DNA of 64,000 nt from a bacterium (GTDB lineage Bacteria > Bacillota > Clostridia > Lachnospirales > Lachnospiraceae), in NCBI GenBank assembly GCA_022774325.1, contig JALFNN010000083.1:1-64000 (forward strand). Direction: 5' to 3'. Shown here piece by piece: positions 54,114 through 63,567 of this stretch (positions are counted from its first letter, which is position 1; the number at the start of each line of letters is the position of its first letter). The notes below the pieces were generated by a model. The model had not been told where the DNA came from. It did no database searches and saw only the letters and a program-made list of their open reading frames with translations. The position numbers and the translations under genes are program-made.

Positions 54114-55778
54114 TTGAAACGAACGAACAATTCTAAATTGAAAATCATTCCGCTGGGAGGTCTGGAAAAAATCGGAATGAACATTACTGCCTTTGAATAT
54201 GAAGACAGTATTATTGTTGTGGATTGCGGTCTTTCATTTCCGGAAGATGATATGCTGGGAATCGACCTGGTAATTCCGGATATTTCTTATCTTAAGAATA
54301 ATGTTGAAAAATTAAAAGGTTTTGTAATCACCCATGGGCATGAAGACCATATTGGAGCTCTTTCTTATGTGCTTAAGGAGATTAATCTCCCGATTTATAC
54401 TACGAAGCTGACCATGGGAATCATTGAGAAAAAGCTGGCAGAGCATAATCTGCTTCGCTCCACCAGAAGAAAAGTGGTGCGCCACGGACAGTCTATCAAT
54501 CTTGGGCAGTTCCGTATTGAATTTATCAAGACAAATCACAGTATTCAGGATGCATCTGCACTTGCCATTTATTCACCGGCAGGTATTGTGGTGCATACGG
54601 GAGACTTTAAAGTGGACTACACCCCGGTATTTGGCGACGCGATCGATCTTCAGCGGTTTGCGGAGATCGGAAAGAAGGGAGTACTAGCCCTCATGTCGGA
54701 CAGTACCAATGCAGAACGACCGGGATTTACCCAGTCTGAACGTACTGTGGGAGCAACATTCGACCGTATTTTTGCGGAGCATACGAACAGCCGTATCATC
54801 ATTGCGACCTTTGCGTCGAATGTGGATCGTGTTCAGCAGATTATCAATTCTTCCTACAAATTTGGAAGAAAAGTTGTGGTTGAAGGACGCAGCATGGTCA
54901 ATATCATTTCCGTAGCGTCTGAACTTGGATATCTGAATGTACCGGACAACACGCTGATCGAGGTGGATCAGCTCCGGAATTATCCGCCGGAGAAGACGAC
55001 GATCATCACAACCGGAAGCCAGGGAGAATCCATGGCGGCACTGTCCAGAATGTCGGCGGATATTCATAAGAAGATTACCATTATGCCGGGCGATACGATC
55101 ATTTTCAGTTCGAATCCGATCCCGGGAAATGAAAAAGCGGTTTCCCATGTGATCAATGAACTCTCTGCCAAAGGGGCAGACGTTATTTTCCAGGATGCAC
55201 ATGTTTCCGGTCATGCGTGTCAGGAGGAATTGAAGCTGATCTATTCCCTTGTGAAACCGAAATATGCCATTCCGGTGCATGGAGAATACCGGCATTTGAA
55301 AGCGAATGCGAATCTTGCAAAATCTCTGGGAATTCCGAAAGAGAATGTATTTATCCTGAAGTCGGGCGATGTGCTTGCTCTGGATGAGAACAGCGCCGAG
55401 ATCGTAGATAAAGTTCATACAGGAGAGATTCTTGTGGATGGTCTTGGTGTAGGCGATGTCGGTAATATTGTTTTAAGGGATCGTCAGCATCTGGCGGAGG
55501 ACGGTATTCTGATCGTTGTTCTCACTCTGGAAAAAGGTACCAATCAGCTCCTGGCAGGTCCGGATATCGTTTCCCGCGGCTTTGTCTATGTGCGTGAATC
55601 GGAAGGCCTGATGGAAGAGGCGAGATGTGTGCTTACGGATGCGGTGGAGCGGTGCCTGATGAGCCGCCACGCGGACTGGAGCAAGATCAAGCTTGTGATC
55701 CGCGATACGATGAATGATTTTATCTGGAAGAGAACGAAGAGAAAACCGATGATCCTACCGATCATTATGGATGTATAG
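54114..55778 (+). CDS. rnj: Ribonuclease J
   Basis: Metallo-beta-lactamase-fold RNase with 5'-3' exonuclease and endonuclease activity in RNA maturation and decay. The HxHxDH motif lies in VITHGHEDHIGAL (about residue 70). HTGDFKVDYTP, the beta-CASP domain and VHGEYRHLKANANLAKSLG follow. About 554 residues. The start is taken as TTG at 54114 because GGAGG lies 7 bases before it; the in-frame ATG at 54075 has no ribosome site. J1 or J2 cannot be told apart. Confidence 0.95.
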   Translation: MKRTNNSKLKIIPLGGLEKIGMNITAFEYEDSIIVVDCGLSFPEDDMLGIDLVIPDISYLKNNVEKLKGFVITHGHEDHIGALSYVLKEINLPIYTTKLTMGIIEKKLAEHNLLRSTRRKVVRHGQSINLGQFRIEFIKTNHSIQDASALAIYSPAGIVVHTGDFKVDYTPVFGDAIDLQRFAEIGKKGVLALMSDSTNAERPGFTQSERTVGATFDRIFAEHTNSRIIIATFASNVDRVQQIINSSYKFGRKVVVEGRSMVNIISVASELGYLNVPDNTLIEVDQLRNYPPEKTTIITTGSQGESMAALSRMSADIHKKITIMPGDTIIFSSNPIPGNEKAVSHVINELSAKGADVIFQDAHVSGHACQEELKLIYSLVKPKYAIPVHGEYRHLKANANLAKSLGIPKENVFILKSGDVLALDENSAEIVDKVHTGEILVDGLGVGDVGNIVLRDRQHLAEDGILIVVLTLEKGTNQLLAGPDIVSRGFVYVRESEGLMEEARCVLTDAVERCLMSRHADWSKIKLVIRDTMNDFIWKRTKRKPMILPIIMDV

Positions 55779-55789
55779 AAGGATTCATG

Positions 55790-55812
55790 TGCCCCGCAGG
55801 TGTTGCGGGGCA
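55790..55812 (+). terminator. Strong hairpin after RNase J gene
   Basis: TGCCCCGCA/TGCGGGGCA stem with loop GGTGT, extended by weaker outer pairing (TTCATG...TATGAA). It lacks a T tract, so it may stabilise the RNA end or be a non-canonical terminator. Confidence 0.4.
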
Positions 55813-55883
55813 TCTGTATGAATGCGTATACAGCTGTATGGACAGGATATCGGTGATGTGCAATACAGGAAGTGAGGAACCAC

Positions 55884-56537
55884 ATGATAGTTGAAGAACG
55901 TCTGGTGACATACTTACATTCTCTGGAACAGGAGAACAGCGAGATTCTGGAAGAGATCGAACAGGAGGCTTTGCGAGATAGTGTGCCGATCATACGCAAG
56001 GAGATGCAGAGTTTTCTGAAGGTGCTCCTTGCGATCAAACGTCCCACGAGGATCCTGGAAGTGGGAACAGCGGTCGGCTTCTCGGCGCTGCTGATGAGCG
56101 AATATGCTCCTGAAGAATGTACAATTACTACGATAGAAAATTATGAGAAAAGAATTCCCATTGCCCGGGAGAATTTCAAAAGAGCGGGGAAGGAACAGAA
56201 GATCACTCTGATCGAGGGAGATGCCATGGGAGTGCTGACAGAGCTGAGTGGGCCATATGATTTTATTTTTATGGATGCCGCGAAGGGGCAGTATATTGCA
56301 TATCTCCCGGAAGTGCTCCGAATTCTGGAGCCGGATGGCGTTCTGGTTTCAGACAATGTGCTCCAGGACGGGAATATCATTGAGTCCCGTTTCGCGGTGG
56401 AAAGACGGGATCGCACGATACACAGCAGAATGCGGGAGTATTTGTATACGCTGAAGCATCACCCGGACCTGGAGACTTCGATCATCCCGCTCGGGGACGG
56501 AACGGCAGTCAGCGTGAAAAGAAATAAAGAGAGGTAG
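55884..56537 (+). CDS. trmR: tRNA 5-hydroxyuridine methyltransferase
   Basis: O-methyltransferase of the caffeoyl-CoA OMT-like family; its Bacillus relative TrmR (YrrM) turns ho5U34 of tRNA into mo5U34. SAM-binding ILEVGTAVGFSALLMSEYAP is near residue 55, and FIFMDAAKGQYIAYLPEVL and DNVLQDGNIIE follow. Length 217 residues. The start at 55884 fits GAGG at 55874; an in-frame GTG at 55872 was rejected. trhP, which makes the hydroxylated substrate, is 6 bases downstream, which supports this role over a small-molecule methyltransferase. Confidence 0.87.
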   Translation: MIVEERLVTYLHSLEQENSEILEEIEQEALRDSVPIIRKEMQSFLKVLLAIKRPTRILEVGTAVGFSALLMSEYAPEECTITTIENYEKRIPIARENFKRAGKEQKITLIEGDAMGVLTELSGPYDFIFMDAAKGQYIAYLPEVLRILEPDGVLVSDNVLQDGNIIESRFAVERRDRTIHSRMREYLYTLKHHPDLETSIIPLGDGTAVSVKRNKER

Positions 56538-56543
56538 AAGCAG

Positions 56544-57788
56544 ATGGCACGACATCCTGAATTATTGATTCCGGCAAGCAGCCTGGAAGTTTTAAAAACA
56601 GCAGTTATTTTCGGTGCAGACGCCGTTTATATCGGCGGAGAAGCATTCGGACTTCGTGCAAAAGCGAAGAATTTCTCCATGGATGAAATGAGAGAAGGAA
56701 TCGCTTTCGCTCATGAACATGGCGTGAAAGTGTATGTAACGGCAAATATTCTGGCTCATAATTATGATCTGGATGGTGTGCGTGCTTATTTTGAGGAGCT
56801 TCGGGACATCAGGCCGGATGCACTGATCATTGCCGATCCGGGAGTATTTGAGATTGCAAAAGAGGTATGCCCGGAGATTGAACGCCACATCAGCACGCAG
56901 GCAAATAATACGAATTACGGAACCTATCTGTTCTGGCACAAGCAGGGGGCAAGCCGTGTGGTTTCAGCCCGGGAACTGTCGCTTCGGGAGATCAAAGAGA
57001 TCCGAAGTCATATTCCGGATGATCTTGAGATCGAGACCTTTGTGCACGGAGCGATGTGTATTTCCTATTCCGGAAGATGCCTGCTCAGTAATTATTTTAC
57101 CGGGCGTGACGCCAACCACGGTGCCTGTACGCACCCGTGCAGATGGAAATATGCGGTCGTGGAGGAGACAAGGCCGGGAGAGTATCTGCCGGTATACGAG
57201 AACGAGCGGGGAACTTATATTTTTAATTCTAAGGATCTCTGCATGATCGAGCATATACCGGAACTGATCGATGCGGGAATTGACAGCTTCAAGATCGAGG
57301 GACGAATGAAGACGGCTCTCTATGTGGCGACAGTGGCAAGGACTTACCGTAAGGCGATCGATGATTACCAGAAAGATCCGGAGCTTTACCGGAAGAACAT
57401 GCCCTGGTATCTGGAACAGATCGTGGGATGCACATACAGACAGTTTACGACAGGCTTCTTCTTCGGTAAACCCGGGGATGAATCACAGATTTATGACAGT
57501 AACACCTATCTGCGCGATTACACGTATCTTGGAATGGCAGGGGAAGTACGTGACGGCATGGTACGGATCGAACAGAGAAATAAGTTCAGTGTTGGAGAAG
57601 AGATTGAAATCATGAAGCCGGATGGAAGGAATCTGGAAGTGACCGTAGAGCGTATTGTAAATGAAGAAGGAGTGGAGCAGGAAAGTGCACCGCATCCGAA
57701 ACAGGTATTGTATGTCAAGCTGACCGGTGATGCCGAACCATATGATATTTTAAGGCGAAAAGAAATGGAAATGAATGGGGAAGCATAA
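56544..57788 (+). CDS. trhP: Peptidase U32 family tRNA uridine hydroxylation protein
   Basis: Member of the U32 family; TrhP proteins use prephenate to form 5-hydroxyuridine 34 in tRNA, not to cut proteins. It begins HPELLIPASSLEVLKTAVIFGADAVYIGG (read here in part), and has FVHGAMCISYSGRCLLSNYF, the cysteine cluster NHGACTHPCRWKY and KIEGRMKTALYVATVARTY. Length 414 residues. It pairs with trmR directly upstream. Only one U32 gene is present here, while Bacillus has two in a row. Confidence 0.88.
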   Translation: MARHPELLIPASSLEVLKTAVIFGADAVYIGGEAFGLRAKAKNFSMDEMREGIAFAHEHGVKVYVTANILAHNYDLDGVRAYFEELRDIRPDALIIADPGVFEIAKEVCPEIERHISTQANNTNYGTYLFWHKQGASRVVSARELSLREIKEIRSHIPDDLEIETFVHGAMCISYSGRCLLSNYFTGRDANHGACTHPCRWKYAVVEETRPGEYLPVYENERGTYIFNSKDLCMIEHIPELIDAGIDSFKIEGRMKTALYVATVARTYRKAIDDYQKDPELYRKNMPWYLEQIVGCTYRQFTTGFFFGKPGDESQIYDSNTYLRDYTYLGMAGEVRDGMVRIEQRNKFSVGEEIEIMKPDGRNLEVTVERIVNEEGVEQESAPHPKQVLYVKLTGDAEPYDILRRKEMEMNGEA

Positions 57789-57803
57789 GAGAAGCTATGT
57801 ATC

Positions 57804-57828
57804 AGGAGGACTTCGGTCCTCCTTTTTG
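57804..57828 (+). terminator. Terminator of trmR-trhP
   Basis: AGGAGGAC-TTCG-GTCCTCCT hairpin followed by TTTT. It may also help end the convergent sigK transcript. Confidence 0.88.
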
Positions 57829-57841
57829 TATCTGAATATAA

Positions 57842-58459
57842 TCAGAAATAAGGACGGAGTTTTTCAATTGCGCCCTTCTCAATACGGGAAACGTAAGAAC
57901 GCGAAATACCGAGCCGTTCAGCAATCTCACGCTGGGTGTATTCTTCATGATTGTATAGACCATATCGCATCTTCAGAACCAGCTGTTCCCGGGAAGTGAG
58001 AGCGGATTCCAGTTTATTGTAGAGAAGCTGAATGTCATTTTTTTTCGAAATCCGTGAGCATGCATCTTCTTCTCTGGATTCCAGAATGTCATAGATCCGG
58101 ATCTCGTTGCCTTCACGATCCGTGCCCACTGGTTCGTAAAGAGAAATTTCACGATTGGTCTTGCGCTTGCTACGAAGCAGCATCAGGATCTCGTTTTGGA
58201 TACATCTGCAGGCATAAGTGGCCAGCCGTGCGTTTTTTTGAGGATTAAATGTTGATACGGCCTTGATAAGGCCGATCGTCCCAACTGAGATCAAATCCTC
58301 CGGATCATCTTCCAGATATTGATATTTTTTCATGACATGCGCAACAAGACGAAGATTCCGTTCAATCAGAATGTGCCGGGCCTTTTGGTCACCTTCTGCA
58401 TACTTGCGGAGAAAACAGGCCTCTTCTTCGGCTGTGAGAGGTGGGGGAAAGGACTTCAA
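57842..58459 (-). CDS. sigK: RNA polymerase sigma-K factor, no pro-sequence
   Basis: Late mother-cell sigma factor. It starts with SFPPPLTAEEE, has region 2 (IERNLRLVAHVMKKYQYLED, DLISVGTIGLIKAV, LATYACRCIQNEILM) and region 4 (REIAERLGISRSYVSRIEKG). The gene is whole and not split by a skin-type element. The best start is TTG at 58459, with GAGGTG 6 bases upstream; a GTG at 58468 is the alternative. An in-frame stop at 58481-58483 leaves no room for the roughly 20-residue pro-peptide of Bacillus pro-sigma-K. Sigma-E is less likely because the SFPPPL start is typical of SigK. Confidence 0.92.
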   Translation of the reverse strand: MKSFPPPLTAEEEACFLRKYAEGDQKARHILIERNLRLVAHVMKKYQYLEDDPEDLISVGTIGLIKAVSTFNPQKNARLATYACRCIQNEILMLLRSKRKTNREISLYEPVGTDREGNEIRIYDILESREEDACSRISKKNDIQLLYNKLESALTSREQLVLKMRYGLYNHEEYTQREIAERLGISRSYVSRIEKGAIEKLRPYF

Positions 58460-58487
58460 AAGCAGCACCTCACAGAGTAGTTATTAT

Positions 58488-58516
58488 AGTGTATGCGGGG
58501 ACAAATCTGAGCGTGC
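58488..58516 (-). promoter_or_regulatory. Sigma-E-type promoter of sigK
   Basis: Minus-strand CATACACT (58488-58495) is identical to the spoIVA -10. The -35 position, 14 bases further, reads GCACGCT and is a weak match, as expected of a promoter that needs an activator such as SpoIIID. Confidence 0.5.
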
Positions 58517-58540
58517 ATTTCCGAAAAAAGATTTCCGGCA

Positions 58541-58569
58541 TTGACAAAACGGATGATTTCCGATATGAT
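58541..58569 (+). promoter_or_regulatory. Promoter of yifB-dprA-topA
   Basis: Consensus TTGACA, 17-bp spacer, TATGAT. The 110-base leader holds two inverted repeats: GTGACG-ATC-CGTCAC (58617-58631) and TTTACC-GTCA-GGTAAA (58659-58674), the second just before the ribosome site. Confidence 0.7.
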
Positions 58570-58685
58570 GGGGATACATTTTCTAAAGGATTTCGGTTTT
58601 CTTTTAGCAAATCAAAGTGACGATCCGTCACAACATTTTCAGAAAAGATTTTTGTACTTTTACCGTCAGGTAAAGGAGAATTTTC

Positions 58686-60221
58686 ATGGGATTTTATACA
58701 ATTTTATCAGCATCGATTCAGGGAATCAAAGTTGAAATGATTCAGGTTGAGGTAGATGTGGGGAATGGTCTTCCGGTATTTCATATGGTGGGTTTCCTGG
58801 CTTCTGAGGTGAAAGAGGCGGCAGAACGTGTACGAACGGCTCTGAAAAATACAGGGTTTATGATCCCGGCGAGGAAGGTGGTCGTGAATTTGTCGCCTGC
58901 CAATGTAAGAAAAAGAGGAACAGCGTTTGACCTTCCGATTGCGCTTGGCGTACTCATGGCACTTCAGATCCTGCCCGGAAACAGGCTGAAGAATGCACTG
59001 GTGGTTGGAGAACTGGGATTGGACGGAAGTGTTCGCAGGACAGAAGGAATTCTCGCAATTGTAGCGGAGGCAAAAGAAAGAGGAATCAGGTTCTGCATTG
59101 TACCGGAAGAAAACATGAAAGAGGCGGTATTGATCCAGGGAATTCATATTCTGGGCGTCAAGACACTGGCGGAGGTCTGCGAGTGGGCCAAAGGGCACAA
59201 CTGTGCAGTCACAGAAGCGGATTTTACGTCTGATTTTGTTCATGAGGTACAAAAAGCGGACATAGATTATAGTGACATTCAGGGACAGGAGATCATGAAA
59301 AGGGCGGCGCTTGTGGCTGTAGCTGGAAATCATAATCTGCTTTTTATCGGTCCTCCGGGGGCAGGAAAAACGATGGTTGCCAAACGAATCCCGACGATCC
59401 TGCCGGGTCTGACCAGAGAGGAAAGTCTGGAAATCACCAGGATTTATAGTATTGCCGGACAGATCGAAGGGGAGAATCCGCTGATTACAAAGCGTCCTTT
59501 TCGGGAGGTTCATCATTCGGTGACCCGGGCAGCTCTGATCGGCGGAGGAATGATCCCTTCGCCGGGAGAAGTGACGCTGGCACATGGAGGTGTGCTGTTT
59601 TTGGATGAATTGCCGGAGTTTTCACGCACGGCACTGGAAGCACTTCGACAGCCCCTTGAGGAAAAATGCGTCCATATCGCCAGAAATCAAGGGATTTATT
59701 CGTTCCCGGCCGATTTTATGTTGGTGGCGGCGATGAATCCGTGTCCCTGCGGATTTTATCCGGATCTGGATAAATGCTCCTGCTCCCTGTCACAGGTGCA
59801 GAAATATCTGGGAAAGATCAGCCAGCCGTTTCTGGACAGACTGGATGTCTGTGTGGAAGCGGCGAAGGTGGAGTATGATGTACTTGTGGGAAAACAGGAA
59901 GAATGTACTTCGGAAAAAATGAGAAAAAAGGCGGAAGAGGCGAGAAAAATACAGAAAGAGCGGTTTAAGGACTTGCCAATTGCAACAAACTCGCAGATGC
60001 GTAAAGAAGAAATAGAACAGTTCTGCCGCCTGGACAGCCGGGGAGAATCCCTGATGCGACAGGCATATGATGCGCTGCATCTGACGGCAAGGAGTTATTA
60101 CAAAATTCTGAAAGTGGCACGAACGATCGCGGATCTGGAAGGAGCGGAAGTGGTTGAAGAAGGACATCTGGGAGAAGCGATCGGGTACAGGATGATGGAT
60201 AAGAAATATTGGGTTTGTTAG
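58686..60221 (+). CDS. comM: YifB/ComM-family Mg-chelatase-like AAA ATPase
   Basis: ATPase related to ComM, which helps branch migration during natural transformation. The N-terminal Lon-like domain (VEVDVGNGLPVFHMVG, then VNLSPANVRKRGTAFDLPIAL) is followed by the AAA core with LLFIGPPGAGKTMVAKRI (about residue 218), LFLDELPEFSRTALEALRQP and AAMNPCPCGFYPD, and the Mg_chelatase_C domain at the end. Length 511 residues. AAAGGAG ribosome site. The next gene is dprA, another transformation protein. Confidence 0.93.
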   Translation: MGFYTILSASIQGIKVEMIQVEVDVGNGLPVFHMVGFLASEVKEAAERVRTALKNTGFMIPARKVVVNLSPANVRKRGTAFDLPIALGVLMALQILPGNRLKNALVVGELGLDGSVRRTEGILAIVAEAKERGIRFCIVPEENMKEAVLIQGIHILGVKTLAEVCEWAKGHNCAVTEADFTSDFVHEVQKADIDYSDIQGQEIMKRAALVAVAGNHNLLFIGPPGAGKTMVAKRIPTILPGLTREESLEITRIYSIAGQIEGENPLITKRPFREVHHSVTRAALIGGGMIPSPGEVTLAHGGVLFLDELPEFSRTALEALRQPLEEKCVHIARNQGIYSFPADFMLVAAMNPCPCGFYPDLDKCSCSLSQVQKYLGKISQPFLDRLDVCVEAAKVEYDVLVGKQEECTSEKMRKKAEEARKIQKERFKDLPIATNSQMRKEEIEQFCRLDSRGESLMRQAYDALHLTARSYYKILKVARTIADLEGAEVVEEGHLGEAIGYRMMDKKYWVC

Positions 60222-60231
60222 GAGAAGAAAA

Positions 60232-61338
60232 ATGACAGAATTGTGGCAGGAATACTATCTGGCGAATATATCAGAAATTAGGCCTGGGAAAAAGCGGAAT
60301 TGGGCGGATCGGGGAATATCTGCTGAATTTTTATATAATATAGAAGAAATCAGTGAAAAAGAGCGCATCATGGCCGGAATCACAGAGGAAGAAAAGCGGA
60401 TCCTTATGGAAAGCAGGAAGAGTAAGAACTGGAAGGAAGAGCTGGAAAAACTGGAAGAAAGAGGAATTCATTTCCTTGCGTGGGACAGTGACAGGTATCC
60501 CGGACGGTTGAAGGAGCTTACAGGTATGCCATATGGGCTATACGTAAAAGGTGAGCTCCCGGAGGAGAATCGAACAAGTGTCGCAATCGTAGGTGCCAGA
60601 AGATGCAGTGCCTACGGCGAGAAGATGACATTGCAGTATTCGGAAATACTGGCAGAGGCAGGCGCACAGATCATCAGTGGGATGGCACTGGGAATCGACG
60701 GGGCAGCACACAGAGGAGCGTTATCTTCCGGCGGTAAGACCTTTGCCGTACTAGGATGCGGAGTGGATTTGTGTTATCCAAGAGAGCACAAAGGACTCTA
60801 TACAGATTTGTCTGTGAAGGGAGGAATCCTGTCGGAATATCCGCCCGGTACACCGCCTCTTGCCAATCATTTTCCGGCGCGAAACCGTCTCATCAGCGGC
60901 CTTGCGGATGTGGTGCTCGTGATGGAGGCAAAAGAAAAAAGTGGATCACTGATTACTGCGGACTTGGCATTGGAGCAGGGAAGAGATATTTTTGCACTTC
61001 CCGGACCCGCTGACAGTCCTCTCAGCAAAGGCTGTCACCGACTCATAGATCAGGGGGCAGGAATCCTTCTTGACCCGGAAGAACTGTGTGAACAACTTCA
61101 CATGATTCCGAAAAATAAGAAAAACGGAATGGCTCAAAATAACCATAAAAATAAAATAATGCTTGAAACTGAAGAGGATTTGGTGTATAGTAAGTGCGAT
61201 TTGTTCCCGAGAAGCAGAGAGGAGATCCGAAGGCTCACCGGACTTGCTCCGGAAGAATTATCAAGGATTCTGCTCTCGCTTGAATTAAAAGGGTACATAT
61301 CAGAACGGTCGAAAAATTATTATTTCAGACGAATATAG
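60232..61338 (+). CDS. dprA: DNA-processing protein DprA
   Basis: Loads RecA on incoming single-stranded DNA. The Rossmann-like core has VAIVGARRCSAYGEKM and IISGMALGIDGAAHRGALSS (residues about 118-165), then AVLGCGVDLCYPREH and FPARNRLISGLADVVLVMEA. A C-terminal winged-helix domain is likely (from about 310). Length 368 residues. AGGAG lies before the ATG. It is followed by topA after 28 bases, an order found in many Firmicutes. Confidence 0.95.
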   Translation: MTELWQEYYLANISEIRPGKKRNWADRGISAEFLYNIEEISEKERIMAGITEEEKRILMESRKSKNWKEELEKLEERGIHFLAWDSDRYPGRLKELTGMPYGLYVKGELPEENRTSVAIVGARRCSAYGEKMTLQYSEILAEAGAQIISGMALGIDGAAHRGALSSGGKTFAVLGCGVDLCYPREHKGLYTDLSVKGGILSEYPPGTPPLANHFPARNRLISGLADVVLVMEAKEKSGSLITADLALEQGRDIFALPGPADSPLSKGCHRLIDQGAGILLDPEELCEQLHMIPKNKKNGMAQNNHKNKIMLETEEDLVYSKCDLFPRSREEIRRLTGLAPEELSRILLSLELKGYISERSKNYYFRRI

Positions 61339-61366
61339 ATTGCAGTGACAGGCATGGAGGAGTATT

Positions 61367-63433
61367 ATGGCACGTTATCTCGTAATTGTGGAATCACCTA
61401 CAAAAGTGAAAACCATTAAGAAGTTCCTTGGCAGCAACTATGTGGTGGTTGCGTCTAACGGGCATGTAAGAGATTTACCGAAGAGTCAGATGGGGATTGA
61501 CATTGAACATGATTTTGAACCAAAATATATCACCATTCGGGGAAAGGGTGAAATTCTTGCAAATCTTCGAAAGGAAGTAAAGAAAGCGGATAAGATTTAT
61601 CTTGCAACTGACCCGGACCGGGAAGGAGAGGCGATCTCCTGGCATTTGATGAAAGCATTGAAGCTTGAAGATAAGAAAGTATACCGGATCAGTTTTAATG
61701 AGATCACAAAGAGTGCGGTGAAAGCATCTTTGAAAAATGCGCGCGAGATCGACATGGATCTTGTGGATGCACAGCAGGCAAGGCGTGTGCTGGATCGAAT
61801 CGTGGGATATAAGATCAGTCCGCTTCTCTGGGCAAAGGTGAAACGGGGACTGAGCGCAGGACGTGTACAGTCTGTGGCACTTCGTATCATTGCGGACCGG
61901 GAGGAAGAAATCAACTCCTTTATTCCGGAAGAGTACTGGACGCTGGATGCGATCCTGAATGTCAAGGGGGAGAAGAAGCCCCTTACAGCGAAGTTCTATG
62001 GGACAAAAGACGAGAAAATGGTGATTCATAACAAGGAAGAACTGAATCAGATTCTAGCAGGATTGGATGGCGTGCGTTATGAAGTGACCGACGTGAAACG
62101 GGGCGAGCGAATCAAGAAAGCACCGCTTCCGTTTACCACCAGTACCCTGCAGCAGGAAGCTTCCAAAGCCCTGAATTTTGCAACATCTAAAACCATGCGG
62201 ATCGCACAGCAGTTATACGAAGGCGTGGATATCAAGGGCAGCGGTACGACCGGCCTTATCACGTATCTGCGTACGGATTCTACCCGTATCTCAGAAGAAG
62301 CAGATGCAAGTGTGAAGGCATACATCGGTGAAGTGTACGGAGAACAGTATGTTACACAGGTAGAAGAGACGAAGAAATCAGACGGGAAGAATATTCAGGA
62401 TGCTCATGAGGCGATTCGTCCTTCTGATGTGACCAGGACCCCTGCATCGGTGAAGGACTCTCTGTCCAGAGATCAGTTCCGACTGTATCAGCTGATCTGG
62501 AAGCGGTTTGTTGCCAGCAGAATGCAGCCGGCCAGATATGAGACGACATCGATCCGGATCGGAGCAGGTGACTATCGTTTTGCAGTGTCTGCTTCCAAGG
62601 TGGTATTTGAAGGTTTCCGCCTGGTTTATGTGGAAAGCGATGAAGAGAAAGAAGGAAGCAATATCCTTGTAAAAGGACTGGATGAGAATTCGGTTCTTAC
62701 GCATGAATCGTTTGACTATAAGCAGCATTTCACTCAGCCGCCTGCGCATTTTACAGAAGCGGCTTTGGTTAAGACGCTGGAGGAGTTGGGGATTGGAAGA
62801 CCAAGTACCTATGCTCCGACAATCTCCACAATCATTTCCAGAAGATATGTTGCGAAGGAGAACCGGAATCTGTACATGACAGAGCTGGGAGAAGTAGTCA
62901 ATAATATGATGAAAAAATCTTTCAGCAGTATCGTAGATGTGAATTTCACAGCTTATATGGAAGGACTTCTTGATATGATTGCAGAAGGCAAGGTAGAATG
63001 GAAGACTGTGATCCGCAATTTCTATCCGGATCTGGAAGAAGCAGTGGAAAAGGCGGAAAAAGAACTGGATACCGTGAAGATCGAGGACGAGGTTACGGAT
63101 GTTGTGTGTGAAGAATGCGGACGCAACATGGTGATCAAATACGGACCACACGGAAAGTTCCTGGCCTGCCCCGGATTCCCGGAATGTAAAAATACAAAGC
63201 CGTATCTTGAGAAAATCGGCGTTGCATGTCCGAAATGCGGCAAAGACATTGTGCTGCGCAAGACTAAGAAAGGCAGAAAATATTACGGATGCGAGGATAA
63301 TCCGGAATGTGATTTCATGTCATGGCAAAAACCGTCCACGGAAAAATGTCCAAAATGCGGAAGCTATATGGTGGAAAAAGGAAATAAACTGGTGTGCGGT
63401 GACGAACATTGCGGTTATGTAAAAAATAAATAG
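61367..63433 (+). CDS. topA: DNA topoisomerase I
   Basis: Type IA topoisomerase that relaxes negative supercoils. It opens with the TOPRIM domain (LVIVESPTKVKTIKKFLG, then ATDPDREGEAISWHL). The active-site tyrosine lies in ITYLRTDSTRIS (about residue 300). Three C-terminal zinc fingers follow: CEECGRNMV, CPKCGKDIV and CPKCGSYMV, each with its second cysteine pair. Length 688 residues, normal for Firmicutes. GGAGG ribosome site. Confidence 0.98.
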   Translation: MARYLVIVESPTKVKTIKKFLGSNYVVVASNGHVRDLPKSQMGIDIEHDFEPKYITIRGKGEILANLRKEVKKADKIYLATDPDREGEAISWHLMKALKLEDKKVYRISFNEITKSAVKASLKNAREIDMDLVDAQQARRVLDRIVGYKISPLLWAKVKRGLSAGRVQSVALRIIADREEEINSFIPEEYWTLDAILNVKGEKKPLTAKFYGTKDEKMVIHNKEELNQILAGLDGVRYEVTDVKRGERIKKAPLPFTTSTLQQEASKALNFATSKTMRIAQQLYEGVDIKGSGTTGLITYLRTDSTRISEEADASVKAYIGEVYGEQYVTQVEETKKSDGKNIQDAHEAIRPSDVTRTPASVKDSLSRDQFRLYQLIWKRFVASRMQPARYETTSIRIGAGDYRFAVSASKVVFEGFRLVYVESDEEKEGSNILVKGLDENSVLTHESFDYKQHFTQPPAHFTEAALVKTLEELGIGRPSTYAPTISTIISRRYVAKENRNLYMTELGEVVNNMMKKSFSSIVDVNFTAYMEGLLDMIAEGKVEWKTVIRNFYPDLEEAVEKAEKELDTVKIEDEVTDVVCEECGRNMVIKYGPHGKFLACPGFPECKNTKPYLEKIGVACPKCGKDIVLRKTKKGRKYYGCEDNPECDFMSWQKPSTEKCPKCGSYMVEKGNKLVCGDEHCGYVKNK

Positions 63434-63441
63434 GAAATTCA

Positions 63442-63470
63442 TTGAGTTCTTGCGAATTGTATGATAATAT
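63442..63470 (+). promoter_or_regulatory. Promoter of codY
   Basis: TTGAGT, 17-bp spacer, TAATAT. An exact inverted repeat, CACAAAT-N8-ATTTGTG (63480-63501), lies where transcription should begin and could be an operator or a 5' hairpin. Confidence 0.5.
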
Positions 63471-63567
63471 AGTTTTGCACACAAATTTTTCGCTATTTGT
63501 GCGAATAATTTCTACAATAGCCGATGGAGAGGAAAAACCAGAGGTGCAATGCTTTTTGGAGGATAAA

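Noticed and set aside
58541-58735. Small plus-strand frame before yifB.
   Set aside because: Its start lies on the promoter itself and its end overlaps yifB in another frame; no ribosome site.
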